Positions 32,379 to 42,358 are shown, counted from the first letter of the stretch. The stretch: 64,000 nucleotides of DNA from Gottfriedia luciferensis (GCF_001712755.1 NZ_MDKC01000036.1:124001-188000); one strand, 5' to 3'. Notes: generated by a model from the letters alone, not told the origin. A program made the numbers and translations.

Positions 32379-33551
32379 TTATTTCCCTTTATTACGTGTC
32401 ATTACGTCAAACACAACTGCAAGAACAAGTACTGCTCCTCGAATGATGTATTGGTATGAAATATCAATACCCATTAAGTTCATCCCACTTGTTAATGAAG
32501 CCATTACGAATGCACCGATAATTGTACCTGTTACTTTACCAACACCACCAGCAGCAGAAACACCACCTACATAAGCTGCAGCAATTGCATCTAACTCAAA
32601 CATTGTACCTGCTTGGGGAGAAGCAGATGCAAGTCGAGCTGTAAACAATACGCCTGAAAGGGCTGCAAGCATACTCATTGAACCGAATACAATGTAAGTG
32701 ATTTTCTTTACGCTAATACCACTTAACTGTGCTGCTTCAGGGTTTCCACCAACTGCATAAATGTGACGCCCTAAAGGAGTTCTTGTTGTAATGAAGTGGT
32801 AGACTACTACTACAATAAACATGATCACAGCAGTCCAAGAAATTCCTTGATAGCCCGCTAGAATATAGCAAATGTAACCAATGATACCAGAAATAAATAA
32901 TAATTTAATAATTTGCATTGGCATTGAAAGTACTTCAAAACCGTATTTTATGTTTACGCTTCTCTTTTTAAAATCACTCCAGATAAAAAGAATGATAGAG
33001 ATTGCACCAATTAATAGTGTTGATATGTGTAAACCATTTATATTTCCTAAACTAGGAATATAGCCATTTCCAATTGCCTTAAAGCTTTCGTTAGCAACGA
33101 TGATTGTACCAGTTTTAACAAGAGACATTAGTAGTAATCCCTTGAATATTAACATTCCTGCTAATGAAACTACGAATGAAGGGATTCCTAAATTAGCAAC
33201 AAAGAATCCATTAATTAGACCAATAATAGCGCCAAATACTAGAACTGCAATGATAGAAATCCAGACTGGCAAACCGTGTGTTAGAAATAGAGCAACTACT
33301 GCTCCTAGAAAACCAGCAACGAAACCAACTGATAGGTCAATATGTCTAATGACAATTACTAATGTCATCCCAACTGCAAGGACTGCAACATAACCTGTCA
33401 TATTGATTAAATCGCTTAAGTTACGAGATGACATAAATAATCCATCTGTATTTAAAGTAAATACTAACATAATTACTGCAAGAGCTATATACATTCCATA
33501 TTCACGGATGTTTTTCCTTAATAACATGCCTGCTTCTTGAAAAAAGTTCAT
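32379..33551 (-). CDS. gguB: Monosaccharide ABC transporter permease (GguB/XylH/AraH type)
   Basis: 390 residues from ATG 33551, nine bases after GAGAGG (the frame also contains TTG 33560). About ten membrane helices; the BPD_transp_2 signature is GNPEAAQLSGISVKKITYIVFG and the segment AIAAAYVGGVSAAGGVGKVTGTIIGA. The long form with an insert between helices (YGFEVLSMPMQIIKLLF) is typical of the GguB/XylH group that pairs with ChvE-like binding proteins rather than of RbsC. It follows the ATPase gene by about 15 bp and ends at a strong terminator. Substrate: pentose or galactose-type sugar, not decided by sequence. Confidence 0.92.
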   Translation of the reverse strand: MNFFQEAGMLLRKNIREYGMYIALAVIMLVFTLNTDGLFMSSRNLSDLINMTGYVAVLAVGMTLVIVIRHIDLSVGFVAGFLGAVVALFLTHGLPVWISIIAVLVFGAIIGLINGFFVANLGIPSFVVSLAGMLIFKGLLLMSLVKTGTIIVANESFKAIGNGYIPSLGNINGLHISTLLIGAISIILFIWSDFKKRSVNIKYGFEVLSMPMQIIKLLFISGIIGYICYILAGYQGISWTAVIMFIVVVVYHFITTRTPLGRHIYAVGGNPEAAQLSGISVKKITYIVFGSMSMLAALSGVLFTARLASASPQAGTMFELDAIAAAYVGGVSAAGGVGKVTGTIIGAFVMASLTSGMNLMGIDISYQYIIRGAVLVLAVVFDVMTRNKGK

Positions 33552-33566
33552 TTTATTCAACCTCTC

Positions 33567-35081
33567 TTAAACGGTAGCTAGAGCCATAACGCTCTCTTGA
33601 GTTGCTTCTTCTCTTGATAATTCCCCGGTTATTTTACCTTCTGCCATTACATAAATTCGGTCACTCATACCAAGGACTTCTGGAAGTTCAGAGGAAATCA
33701 TGATAATACTCATGCCTTGTTCAACCAGTAGATTCATAAAACTATAGATTTCAAACTTTGCGCCTACGTCTATACCACGTGTAGGTTCATCAAGAATAAG
33801 TACATTCGGATTCGTAAATAACCATTTACTTAACGATACTTTTTGCTGATTACCCCCACTCAATTTCCCAACAATTGAAGTAATTGAAGGAGCTTTTATG
33901 TTTAACTTGTTTAAATAATCATTTGCAACGACAATTTCTTCATGTTGATTAATCACGCTTGACTTGGAAATTTCAAATAAGTTCGTAATCGAAATATTAT
34001 TTTTAATATCTTGTTCAAGGATCAGTCCGTCGCCTTTACGATCCTCTGTTACATAGGCTATACCAGCTTTTATTGCATCTTTTGGATGTTTAAAACGCTT
34101 TTGTTCACCATGCACTAAAACGGAACCATCAAGTTTGAAATTTGTTGGATTGCCAAAAATACTTTTTGCTAGTTCTGTTCGACCCGACCCCATCAATCCA
34201 GCAATACCGATAATTTCGCCTTTTCGAACATTTAGATTGATATGATGAAGAATTTTTCGACCTAATTTTGGATCGTATACATCCCAGTCTTTTAACTCTA
34301 ATGAAACTTCACCAAACTTTTGATTTGGACGCTTTGGATAAATATCATCAATTTCACGCCCAACCATATGTTTGATAATTGTGTTTTCGGTGATTTCTTC
34401 TTTATTTAAAGAGCAAATTGTTTTCCCGTCACGAAGTACAGTAACCGTATCTGCAACAGCAATTACTTCTTTAAGTTTGTGCGAAATCATAATACAAGAA
34501 ATGCCTTGGTTTTTTAATTCTTCCATTAAGAATAGTAGATTTTCACTATCATCTTCATTTAAAGCAGCTGTAGGCTCATCAAGAATCAGCAATTTAACAT
34601 CTTTACTAAGTGCTTTAGCAATTTCAACAAGCTGCTGTTTCCCAACACCTAATTCCTTAATTTGCACGTCCGGATTTACATCCAACTTTACCTTTTTTAA
34701 CATTTCGATTGCTTTTACAATCGTTTCATTGAAATCAACCGTCATTCCCTTTTTAATTTCATGTCCAATAAAAATATTTTCATATACGGACAGTTCAGGA
34801 AAAAGCGATAATTCCTGATAGATAATTCCAATACCCTTTTTTTCACTATCACTAATTTTTGAAAATTTTTGAACTTCATCTCCAAAAACAATATCACCTG
34901 TATAGGTTCCAAATGGATAAATACCACTTAAAACTTTCATTAGGGTCGATTTTCCAGCACCATTTTCACCAACTAAGCAATGTATTTCCCCTTTTCTAAC
35001 CTTGAAGTTAACATTGCTTAATGCTTTCACCCCTGGAAACTCTTTTGTGATATTTCTCATTTCTAAAATAAATTCACTCAT
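33567..35081 (-). CDS. gguA: Monosaccharide ABC transporter ATP-binding protein (GguA/AraG type)
   Basis: 504 residues with two ABC domains, as usual for CUT2 sugar importers. Domain 1: Walker A GENGAGKST near residue 38, signature LGVGKQQLVEIAKAL, Walker B LLILDEPTAAL. Domain 2: degenerate Walker A GLMGSGRTEL, signature LSGGNQQKVSLSKWL, Walker B VLILDEPTRGIDVG. It energises uptake through the GguB permease. It is separated from the binding-protein gene by a hairpin at 35137-35169, which should lower its expression relative to that gene. Confidence 0.95.
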   Translation of the reverse strand: MSEFILEMRNITKEFPGVKALSNVNFKVRKGEIHCLVGENGAGKSTLMKVLSGIYPFGTYTGDIVFGDEVQKFSKISDSEKKGIGIIYQELSLFPELSVYENIFIGHEIKKGMTVDFNETIVKAIEMLKKVKLDVNPDVQIKELGVGKQQLVEIAKALSKDVKLLILDEPTAALNEDDSENLLFLMEELKNQGISCIMISHKLKEVIAVADTVTVLRDGKTICSLNKEEITENTIIKHMVGREIDDIYPKRPNQKFGEVSLELKDWDVYDPKLGRKILHHINLNVRKGEIIGIAGLMGSGRTELAKSIFGNPTNFKLDGSVLVHGEQKRFKHPKDAIKAGIAYVTEDRKGDGLILEQDIKNNISITNLFEISKSSVINQHEEIVVANDYLNKLNIKAPSITSIVGKLSGGNQQKVSLSKWLFTNPNVLILDEPTRGIDVGAKFEIYSFMNLLVEQGMSIIMISSELPEVLGMSDRIYVMAEGKITGELSREEATQESVMALATV

Positions 35082-35136
35082 ATGATCCGTCTCCCGAATT
35101 TGCCATCTACTTGAGTCATTGAAATTGAATAATTAA

Positions 35137-35169
35137 CAAAATAGTGACGGTTAGACCATCACTATTTTG
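35137..35169 (-). terminator. Intercistronic hairpin between the binding-protein and ATPase genes
   Basis: CAAAATAGTGA (35137-35147) pairs with TCACTATTTTG (35159-35169) around an 11-base loop. Only a short T stretch follows, so it is more likely a partial terminator or 3' stabiliser that keeps the binding protein in excess. Confidence 0.7.
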
Positions 35170-35190
35170 CAAGTTTTTTTCTTCTATTAA

Positions 35191-36339
35191 TTACTTCAAT
35201 CCAGTGAAGTCTGAAGCACTATAGTATCCAGAATCAACTAAGTCTTTCTTCACTGTGCTTTGATCAACAACAATAATATCTGTTTGTTTTGTTTTGATAT
35301 CAGCTTTACCGTTGTTTGTAACGCCTGAAGCATCAGGAGTTTCATTTTTTAAGATTGAAGTTGCAGTAGCGATTGCATCTTTAACTAAAGTACGAACATC
35401 TTTGAAAACAGTCATAGATTGTTTGCCATCGATAATGTATTGTACAGAAGCTTTTTCAGCATCTTGACCAGAAATTACATATGAAGTTACGTCTTTATCT
35501 GATTTAAATGTATCAGCGATTGAACGAGCTGTTCCATCATTTGGAGCAAGAACTAATACATCACCTTTGTCAGCTTTAGTAGCCTTTGTTAAGTTAGATG
35601 AAGTTAAGTTTTTAGCTACATTGAAATCCCAGTTAGTTGTAACTTGACCAATAATTTTTGCTTGCTCATCACGAGTTAAATCAGCTTTAGCTTTTAAGCT
35701 ATTTGCAGCTGCTGAATTCTCAACTTTGAATGTTCCATCAGCAATTTTTGGTTGAAGAACTTTCCAAGCACCTTGGAAGAATAAGAATGCATTGTTATCA
35801 GATGCAGCACCTGCGTATAGGTATAAAGGTTGGCCTGTTTTACCTGAAGCATGGTCTACAAGATATTGTGCTTGTGCAGCACCTACAGCAACGCTATCAA
35901 ATGATACATAGTAATCAACTGCGTCAGTACCTGTAATTAAACGGTCGTAAGAAATTACTTTAACACCAGCAGCTTTTGCAGCTTCAGCTGAAGCAGCAGC
36001 AGCAGCACCGTCTTGAGGACAAATAATTAAAACTTTAATGCCTTTTGCAATTAAAGAATCAACGTTTGCTTTTTCTTTAGCAGAGTCACCTTGTGAGAAT
36101 AAAATTTCAACTGAATAATCTGTATCTTTTAAAGCATTTTTAAAGCGAGTTTCATCTTGAGTCCAACGTGGCTCATCTTTCGTAGGTAAAACGATACCAA
36201 TATCAACTTTACCATCCTTACTTTTCTTACCAGCAGAAGTGCTATCACTTGATGTTGCTGATGATCCACATCCAGCTGCGACAAGAGTCATTACTAAAAA
36301 TACTGAAATTATTGCAAAAATCTTTGATAACTTTTTCAA
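35191..36339 (-). CDS. chvE: Sugar ABC transporter substrate-binding lipoprotein (ChvE/AraE type)
   Basis: 382 residues. Lipoprotein signal with VTLVAAGCGSS (lipobox Cys near residue 24). The Peripla_BP_4 fold shows IGIVLPTKDEPRWTQDETRF, VLIICPQDGAAAAASAEAAKAAGVKVISYDRLI and YLYAGAASDNNAFLFFQGAW, all typical for ChvE-like proteins that bind arabinose, xylose, glucose or galactose. The start is TTG 36339, with GGGGG nine bases upstream; no ATG is available. The promoter region carries a perfect cre (36462-36476) and a second near-match. First gene of the transporter operon. Confidence 0.92.
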   Translation of the reverse strand: MKKLSKIFAIISVFLVMTLVAAGCGSSATSSDSTSAGKKSKDGKVDIGIVLPTKDEPRWTQDETRFKNALKDTDYSVEILFSQGDSAKEKANVDSLIAKGIKVLIICPQDGAAAAASAEAAKAAGVKVISYDRLITGTDAVDYYVSFDSVAVGAAQAQYLVDHASGKTGQPLYLYAGAASDNNAFLFFQGAWKVLQPKIADGTFKVENSAAANSLKAKADLTRDEQAKIIGQVTTNWDFNVAKNLTSSNLTKATKADKGDVLVLAPNDGTARSIADTFKSDKDVTSYVISGQDAEKASVQYIIDGKQSMTVFKDVRTLVKDAIATATSILKNETPDASGVTNNGKADIKTKQTDIIVVDQSTVKKDLVDSGYYSASDFTGLK

Positions 36340-36397
36340 AGTGTTTCCCCCTTTTTTTCTGGTTACGCTTTCATAAATAAGGTTATCACGATTTTTA

Positions 36398-36412
36398 TTG
36401 GAAACGCTTACC
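36398..36412. promoter_or_regulatory. Second cre-like site
   Basis: TTGGAAACGCTTACC matches WTGNAANCGNWNNCW at 14 of 15 positions (last base C). It lies about 60 bp before the binding-protein start, so it could be a roadblock or autoregulatory CcpA site. Confidence 0.5.
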
Positions 36413-36461
36413 CATTTCCTTCACTCTTTTGTCTATTACCTGTACTAATTTACCCCACCTC

Positions 36462-36476
36462 AGAAAACGTTTACAT
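36462..36476 (-). promoter_or_regulatory. cre site (CcpA) of the sugar transporter operon
   Basis: On the minus strand ATGTAAACGTTTTCT fits the cre consensus at all positions. It is about 125 bp upstream of the binding-protein start and suggests glucose repression. Confidence 0.75.
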
Positions 36477-36545
36477 TCAGAATATTAAAACTAGCATTAT
36501 CTTAACTTTGAGACATATTAGTGCAGTTAATTTCGATTTAATACA

Positions 36546-36637
36546 AAAAAGAGTCAAACAGAAACTCAATAAAAGTATGTACAAATTTAAAAACAATTCG
36601 TAAATACGATCATTAAGTACGTCGTTAGACTCTTTTA
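36546..36637 (-). terminator. Large hairpin terminator of the sugar-sensing operon
   Basis: AAAAGAGTC and GACTCTTTT form the base of a long imperfect stem-loop; on the minus strand the 3' arm runs into GACTCTTTTTT. It lies about 80 bp behind the regulator stop. Confidence 0.55.
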
Positions 36638-36713
36638 ACAATAATTATTCAAATAAAGTAATTAATCATTTATTAGTTCAAATTTAAGTTTCCAAATTTT
36701 CCTCTAATTCTCT

Positions 36714-38255
36714 TTAAATATTCATTAAAACTTTCTTCCTATATTCCTTAGGAGACTCATTCGTACATTTTTTAAATACTCGACTAAAGTAATTTGGATC
36801 ATTATAGCCCACTTGGTAACAAATTTCTTTTAAATTCAATTCTCTTTTTTCCATTAATTGTTTTGCTTTATTGATTCTTAAATTCATTAAATAATCACTG
36901 AAAGTCTCACCTGTTTGTTTTTTAAATAGTTTACTAAAGTAGACCGGATTCAATTTTAAATAGTTGGCCACTTGCTCAAGTGAGAGATCCTCTATGAAGT
37001 GATGAGCGATATATTCCCTAGCCAATATCATGAGATGATTCGTTTTGATTTCTTTTTCTCGATCGATCTTAGTAATTAAATGAATGATTTGTTGCTCCAC
37101 AAACATCTTCAATTCACTGATTTCGTTAATTTCTGGAATATGAAATTTCTCAACTTCAATCGATGAACTACGGAGAGATTGGAAAACTTGATTAAATAAT
37201 GAATTTAATTCCCTTCTAACTTGCTTAACATTATAATTAACAAATCTTTCATACAAATAATTAAATTGGTTCATAACCTCTTCTAAATCAGCTTTTCTAA
37301 AAGTATCAATTAAAACTTGTTTTTCCTCGTCCGGTATACTTAAAGAAAGATTTACTGAATGCAGATTAACACGTGTTAACTCATCACATTCTAAACTTGC
37401 ATGAAATGCCTCATTATAAGATTGTCGTAATCCTTCAATCCCTTGCTTTAAAGACCCAATACCAATCACTGTTTGATAACCAGTTTGATTTTCTATATAT
37501 TCAATGGTTTTTAAAGCATCTTGATAGAGTACAAGCGATTGTAGATCAGCTTCTCGGTTTGGCTGTACTGGAATAAATATGGCTAATTGGCCATCTACAA
37601 CAGGACTGATTAAACAATTCCTCCAAGATTTCATAAAATGCCTTACGCATTCATAAATTCTCCTCTGCTCCTTGTCATTTTGACTAATTTCTTTTGGCAA
37701 TTTAATGACGTTCGCATAACCTAATTCGATTTCAAAACCGAGAATACTAGATAGTTGAGACACATTTAGTTCCTGAACAGTATTAAACATTAACATTAAC
37801 GTATATTCATTTTCAGTGAGAGGACGTATAATCGATAAATTTTCAATAGCCTCTAATTCTTGTAATCTTTTCTTATGATCTTCTTCTATTTCATCGATCA
37901 TTTTTTGAAGCAAAGAGATAATATGATCCTTTTTAGCTGGCTTTAATATATAATCTTTAACACCTAATGAAATAGCCTCTTGTGCATACGTAAAATAGTC
38001 ATATGCCGTGACAATAAATATTTTCGTATCAGGTAGTTTTTGTTTTATAACTGAAACAGCTTCAAGTCCTTGAATACCAGGCATTTTTATATCCATAAAG
38101 ATAATATGAGGCTGGTATTCTATTGATTTTTCAATCGCAACTCGTCCATTTTCAGCTTGTTCAAATTGAAATTGATTAGGCATTGAACGGTTAATCATCA
38201 ATTCCAGTCCCTCACGCTCTAATGGTTCATCATCAACAATTAATAAACGATACAT
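36714..38255 (-). CDS. YesN-type response regulator with AraC DNA-binding domain
   Basis: 513 residues: receiver domain with LLIVDDEPLEREGLEL and phosphoacceptor Asp near residue 55 in IIFMDIKMPGIQG, Lys in YILKPAKKD, a long central region (about 130-400), and a C-terminal AraC-type double HTH (LSLEQVANYLKLNPVYFSKLFK and LKEICYQVGYNDPNYFSRVFKK). These regulators pair with YesM-type kinases and switch on nearby sugar transporter operons. It lies 18 bp behind the kinase gene; its natural target is the gguAB/chvE operon directly downstream. Corresponds to AraT/YesN in characterised three-component systems. Confidence 0.93.
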   Translation of the reverse strand: MYRLLIVDDEPLEREGLELMINRSMPNQFQFEQAENGRVAIEKSIEYQPHIIFMDIKMPGIQGLEAVSVIKQKLPDTKIFIVTAYDYFTYAQEAISLGVKDYILKPAKKDHIISLLQKMIDEIEEDHKKRLQELEAIENLSIIRPLTENEYTLMLMFNTVQELNVSQLSSILGFEIELGYANVIKLPKEISQNDKEQRRIYECVRHFMKSWRNCLISPVVDGQLAIFIPVQPNREADLQSLVLYQDALKTIEYIENQTGYQTVIGIGSLKQGIEGLRQSYNEAFHASLECDELTRVNLHSVNLSLSIPDEEKQVLIDTFRKADLEEVMNQFNYLYERFVNYNVKQVRRELNSLFNQVFQSLRSSSIEVEKFHIPEINEISELKMFVEQQIIHLITKIDREKEIKTNHLMILAREYIAHHFIEDLSLEQVANYLKLNPVYFSKLFKKQTGETFSDYLMNLRINKAKQLMEKRELNLKEICYQVGYNDPNYFSRVFKKCTNESPKEYRKKVLMNI

Positions 38256-38273
38256 AGGTTTCCTCCTTCAATT

Positions 38274-39695
38274 TTAAAATTTTGATGAGACAGGAAGCTT
38301 TAAAATAATGGTTGTCCCTTTATTTCTTTCACTTTTGATATCAACAATATCTTCTTCTCCATAAAAGAGGCGCCAGCGTTTAAACACATTTGTTGTACCT
38401 AATCCAGTTGAGCTTTTTTGAGAGATGATCGGCATAGACGATGTTAAAAGAGCCTCTCTAGTCTCCTCTTTCATACCAGCACCATTATCATAAATTTCAA
38501 TGTAAATATAGTTATCATGATTCTTTATCGTAATCCCAATTACAGCTCCTTGTTCCATCCCTTCAATACCGTGTATAAATGCGTTTTCAAGAAGTGGTTG
38601 CAATGTTAAACAAGGAACTTTATTTCCTAAACAAGACTCCTCTATATTCAATTCGAAGCGTACACGATCTCTAAACCTCGCCTTTTGAATCGAAAAATAT
38701 TCCTCAGCATTTCTAACTTCTTCCAAAAGCGTTACAGGCTCGTCTAATTTTCGTAAATTATAACGTAGCAAATTCGAGGTCGATACAGTTAGATCACTCG
38801 TCTGCTCAGCCCCTTCAATATAAGCTAACTTAGATATAACGTTTAACGTATTGAACAGAAAATGCGGGTTTATCTGACTTTGTAAAGCTTTTAACTCAAG
38901 TTCCTTAACAAGGCGATCCTTCTCTACTATTTCAATATTTTTCATCATTAAATTACTTAAATTTTTGGACATTTCATTGAGGATTTTACCAAGAATACCG
39001 ATTTCATTATTTCGATACAGTGTAGGAGGATCCACATTAAAATTACCTTTACCAATTTGTTTAGCCATATAAACTAATCGATTGATTGGAATGACAATAC
39101 TTCTAGACAACCATATTGCAAAAACAATACTAATGATAGTCGTTATAACGAACAACTGGACACCTAATTGATTCATTGACTGAGTATTTGCAATAATCTT
39201 TCGAAAAATAGGCTGATAATTACTAAGCTCTAAATCAACTAAGTTTTGACTATCTTCTCTAATAAACCCTGAGATTTTCTCTATATCTCGGTATTGATCT
39301 GTATAGCTTGAAAAATTTTGAGAGACTAAATTATCTGTAATCGATGTTTCTAACTCTAGAAAAGAATCAATCATATGGGTAAAGTTTTCTAACACAAGCT
39401 GATTATTTTTAGTAGCATTATGTGTTAACAATTCCTTTTTTAATTTTTGTAAATTGCTTTTATGCTGCAAAATCGACCGATAGTTTTTTGGCTGTGGATT
39501 AATAATATAACTACTCACCAAGCTTAAATTCTCCTGAGTTTCAGAAGAGATTTGTTTATATAAAAATATTTTATTAATCATTAAATTATAACTCTCTTGA
39601 ACTTTCTTACCATTTTCAAAAATAAAAAATGAAACTAGATTTAATAAAATAACTAGAATAGGAATAAAAATAAACAACTTTGTCCTAATTTTCAA
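38274..39695 (-). CDS. YesM-type sensor histidine kinase (HPK8, LytS-like ATPase)
   Basis: 473 residues. Two membrane helices (about 7-27 and 176-197) enclose a helical extracytoplasmic domain, a HAMP linker follows, and the His_kinase motif is LKALQSQINPHFLFNTLNVISKLAYIEGAEQ with the phosphoacceptor His. The ATPase box reads LQPLLENAFIHGIEG and the G box IEIYDNGAGM and GLGTTNV. The start is TTG 39695, seven bases after AGGAGG, and overlaps the upstream binding-protein gene by 11 bp. It corresponds to AraS/LytS of sugar three-component systems and likely receives its signal from the anchored binding protein. Confidence 0.92.
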   Translation of the reverse strand: MKIRTKLFIFIPILVILLNLVSFFIFENGKKVQESYNLMINKIFLYKQISSETQENLSLVSSYIINPQPKNYRSILQHKSNLQKLKKELLTHNATKNNQLVLENFTHMIDSFLELETSITDNLVSQNFSSYTDQYRDIEKISGFIREDSQNLVDLELSNYQPIFRKIIANTQSMNQLGVQLFVITTIISIVFAIWLSRSIVIPINRLVYMAKQIGKGNFNVDPPTLYRNNEIGILGKILNEMSKNLSNLMMKNIEIVEKDRLVKELELKALQSQINPHFLFNTLNVISKLAYIEGAEQTSDLTVSTSNLLRYNLRKLDEPVTLLEEVRNAEEYFSIQKARFRDRVRFELNIEESCLGNKVPCLTLQPLLENAFIHGIEGMEQGAVIGITIKNHDNYIYIEIYDNGAGMKEETREALLTSSMPIISQKSSTGLGTTNVFKRWRLFYGEEDIVDIKSERNKGTTIILKLPVSSKF

Positions 39696-40677
39696 CGTTT
39701 CTCCTCCTGATCAACGTTTCTTTCGTCACCACCTCGGTTGGTGTAAAATTTTCTTTATTAATTACTTTTCCATGTAACCAGTCGATTAATAATCCTACAG
39801 ATTGAAAGCCCATTTCATATGGCTTTTGAATCACAGTTGCTTTGATGGAATCATCTTGAACTGCTTGGAGTGTGCCTTCAATGTTATCAAATCCAAATAT
39901 CTCAACTTGATTTAACTTTAAATTTTTTGATGCATTCAAAATACCAATTGCATCTAATGCACTCGTACCAACCATAACTGAAATGTCTTTATTATTACGT
40001 AGCATACTTTCAGTTTGAAGTTTTGCTTGAATAATCGATATATTAGAGGACTCGATATCCTTTACTACTAGTTTCGGATGCTTTTTAACAATACTTAAAA
40101 AGCCATTTAATCTCGCCTGCTGACTTTCTGATTTTTCACTCCCTATAATAACGCCAATTTTTCCAACACCATTCGTTTCCTCTACAACAACTCTACCTAA
40201 CTGCTCTCCCGCGCTAAAATTATTTGTACCTACATAAGCTATACGCTTACTTTTTGGCGCATCTGTATCAATTGTGATAACAGGAATATGTTGTGTAACC
40301 GCTTTATTAATTACGGGCGAAAAAGTATTCTCATCAAGACTTTGTACGATAATACCATCCACCTGAGAAGCAATTGCCTTTTCTAATAACTTAATTTGTT
40401 CTTCCGGACTTGTACGTAAAGGACCAATATATTCAACATTTACTCCATATTTTTCTGCAGCAACATCTGCCCCTTCTTGTACTTTCCTCCAATAAGGATT
40501 ATCAAACTCCTGCGAAATAAGGACAAAATGGAGTTTTTTCTTCGGTTCTACTTCCCGATCCTGTAATTTTTGAACTGAATTTTCAATATTTCTAGCATTT
40601 ATTTCAAAATGAATAAGTACATAAACAAACAATAAAAAAAGCACGCTTAAAATAATCGACCATTTTTTCTCTTCCAT
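39685..40677 (-). CDS. Membrane-anchored sugar-binding sensor protein (AraP / XylFII-like)
   Basis: 330 residues from ATG 40677 (GGAGGGCGTT upstream; an in-frame ATG at 40710 lacks a site). One N-terminal membrane helix (WSIILSVLFLLFVYVLIHFEI) with no lipobox, then an RbsB-like Peripla_BP_4 domain: FVLISQEFDNPYWRKVQEGADVAAEKYGV, IVQSLDENTFSPVINKA, HIPVITIDTDAPKSKRIAYVGTNNFSAGEQLG. A binding protein that is anchored and encoded upstream of a YesM/YesN pair is the hallmark of sugar-sensing three-component systems; it senses rather than transports. First gene of the sensing operon. Confidence 0.9.
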   Translation of the reverse strand: MEEKKWSIILSVLFLLFVYVLIHFEINARNIENSVQKLQDREVEPKKKLHFVLISQEFDNPYWRKVQEGADVAAEKYGVNVEYIGPLRTSPEEQIKLLEKAIASQVDGIIVQSLDENTFSPVINKAVTQHIPVITIDTDAPKSKRIAYVGTNNFSAGEQLGRVVVEETNGVGKIGVIIGSEKSESQQARLNGFLSIVKKHPKLVVKDIESSNISIIQAKLQTESMLRNNKDISVMVGTSALDAIGILNASKNLKLNQVEIFGFDNIEGTLQAVQDDSIKATVIQKPYEMGFQSVGLLIDWLHGKVINKENFTPTEVVTKETLIRRRNVEN

Positions 40678-40882
40678 AACGCCCTCCAGTCCTATATTAA
40701 AATAGTACATTTTGATTATACAGTTTACAAGACTATTAGACTTTACAATTTTTTCCCTTTTATGTTAATTACTAATTTTCCCAATTGTTTTATAAATAAG
40801 TTTGACGTTTTACTACACTTTATTTGTTAGTCAAACATCTCTCATAAAATTTTAAATCGATATATTGAAATTTTTTCAAAAA

Positions 40883-40918
40883 AAAATGATCTCCTTTCTA
40901 TAAATAGGAGATCATTTT
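40883..40918. terminator. Strong hairpin downstream of dctP
   Basis: AAAATGATCTCCT (40883-40895) pairs with AGGAGATCATTTT (40906-40918); 13-bp perfect stem, A/T runs on both exits. It may be a backup terminator for dctP. Confidence 0.65.
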
Positions 40919-41003
40919 CATAAATTTTATTGTATCTATGTATTTTATTCCTCTTACAAACCCAAGAATTTTAACCAATCTCAATAACCATTGGTTGACT
41001 CAA

Positions 41004-41032
41004 AAAAGTGCACAAAATATCTGTGCACTTTT
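41004..41032 (-). terminator. Terminator of dctP
   Basis: AAAAGTGCACA (41004-41014) pairs with TGTGCACTTTT (41022-41032) around 7 bases; T run on the minus strand, 75 bp behind the dctP stop. Confidence 0.75.
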
Positions 41033-41107
41033 ACAATATGGTTTCTATAATTTTTTTCTTTCACTTAATTTGTCCAGAATTAAAAATGTTGGATCACATT
41101 TTCTAAC

Positions 41108-42358
41108 TTAAACTGTCATTTTTGTTTCCTCAAACTCGTAGATCGGATGATATTCCCCTTCAGACTTTGATACTACAACAGTAGCAACACCGTTTCCAAT
41201 AAGATTAGTAACTGCGCGTGCTTCCGACATGAAACGGTCAACACCAAGAATGAGTGCCATTCCCTCTACTGGGATGGATGGAAATACCGCTAATGTTGCG
41301 GCTAATGTCACAAATCCGGAACCAGTAACTCCCGCAGCGCCTTTAGAAGTCAGCATTAATACTCCTAGTAACGTAATCTGCTGCAAAATGCTTAAATCAG
41401 CTCCATAAGCTTGTGCTATAAACAATGCTGCCATTGAGAGATAGATAGATGTTCCATCAAGATTAAAAGAATAACCTGTTGGAATAACTAGCCCTACTAC
41501 TGATTTTGAACATCCATATTTCTCAAGCTTTTCCATCATTTTCGGCAACGCTGCCTCAGATGATGAAGTTCCAACAACAAGGAGGATTTCTTCTTTTATA
41601 TAAGCAATAAATTTAAAGATATTAAAACCGAACATTTTAGCAATTCCGCCAAGAACTAGAACAATGAATAAAGCCATTGTTAAGTAAACAGAACCCATTA
41701 GTTTTCCAAGATATAACAGAGAGCCGATACCGAATTCTCCAATTGTATATGCCATCGCACCGAATGCGGCTAATGGAGAGACTTTCATGATAATATTTAC
41801 AATTCCGAAGAACACTTCAGTCAATTTTTCAAAAAGCTCTATAACCGGTTTGCCTTTATTGCCTAAATGGGCAAGAGAAATGCCAAACATTATGGCTAGT
41901 AGAAGCACTGGTAGAAGCTGACCATTTGCAAATGCTCCAATAAAGCTATCAGGTATAATTGAGGCGATAAAGTCCATAAAACCATGGCTTGTTTCCGCAG
42001 CTGCCTTAGTAAATTGCGTAATATCTCCTTTTCCTGAAGTTGCATCAATCCCTTTACCCGGCTTTAATATATTTGCAACAATGATACCAATCACTAAAGA
42101 GATTGTCGAAACGATTTCAAAATAAAGTAAGGCCTTTCCACCAATTTTGCCAACTTTCTTTATATCCCCCATACCCGCAATTCCAATCACAATGGTTAAG
42201 AAAATAATCGGTGCAATTACAACTTTTACTAGTTTTATAAAAATATCAGCAATAACCTTTAACTGTGAACCGAAATCTGGAAATGCGAACCCTACCAAAA
42301 CACCTAGAAAAATACCAAGAATAACTTGAGTTGTAAGACTTTTAAAATTAATCCTCAA
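41108..42358 (-). CDS. dctP: C4-dicarboxylate/cation symporter DctP (DAACS family)
   Basis: 416 residues, eight membrane helices plus hairpins of the glutamate/dicarboxylate transporter fold. Key motifs are [21 protein letters not shown] (hairpin 1 serine-rich), [28 protein letters not shown] (helix 7 with NLDGT) and [20 protein letters not shown] (hairpin 2). It takes up succinate, fumarate and malate with protons or sodium. The start is TTG 42358, nine bases after GGAGG. A perfect cre lies 25 bp upstream and the divergent DctS/DctR pair is its known regulator in Bacillus subtilis. No dctB binding-protein gene is adjacent, unlike in B. subtilis. Confidence 0.93.
   Translation of the reverse strand: MRINFKSLTTQVILGIFLGVLVGFAFPDFGSQLKVIADIFIKLVKVVIAPIIFLTIVIGIAGMGDIKKVGKIGGKALLYFEIVSTISLVIGIIVANILKPGKGIDATSGKGDITQFTKAAAETSHGFMDFIASIIPDSFIGAFANGQLLPVLLLAIMFGISLAHLGNKGKPVIELFEKLTEVFFGIVNIIMKVSPLAAFGAMAYTIGEFGIGSLLYLGKLMGSVYLTMALFIVLVLGGIAKMFGFNIFKFIAYIKEEILLVVGTSSSEAALPKMMEKLEKYGCSKSVVGLVIPTGYSFNLDGTSIYLSMAALFIAQAYGADLSILQQITLLGVLMLTSKGAAGVTGSGFVTLAATLAVFPSIPVEGMALILGVDRFMSEARAVTNLIGNGVATVVVSKSEGEYHPIYEFEETKMTV

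Larger units (their letters stand above)
36340..36713. other. Control region between regulator and transporter genes
   Basis: About 375 bp on the minus strand between the YesN-type regulator gene and the transporter operon. It contains a large hairpin with a T run (36546-36637), a perfect cre (36462-36476) and a second cre-like site (36398-36412). No reading frame. Confidence 0.6.
40678..41107. other. Intergenic region with two terminator hairpins
   Basis: About 400 bp between the sugar-sensing operon start and the dctP stop. Apart from the hairpins at 40883-40918 and 41004-41032 it shows no gene. Confidence 0.5.
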
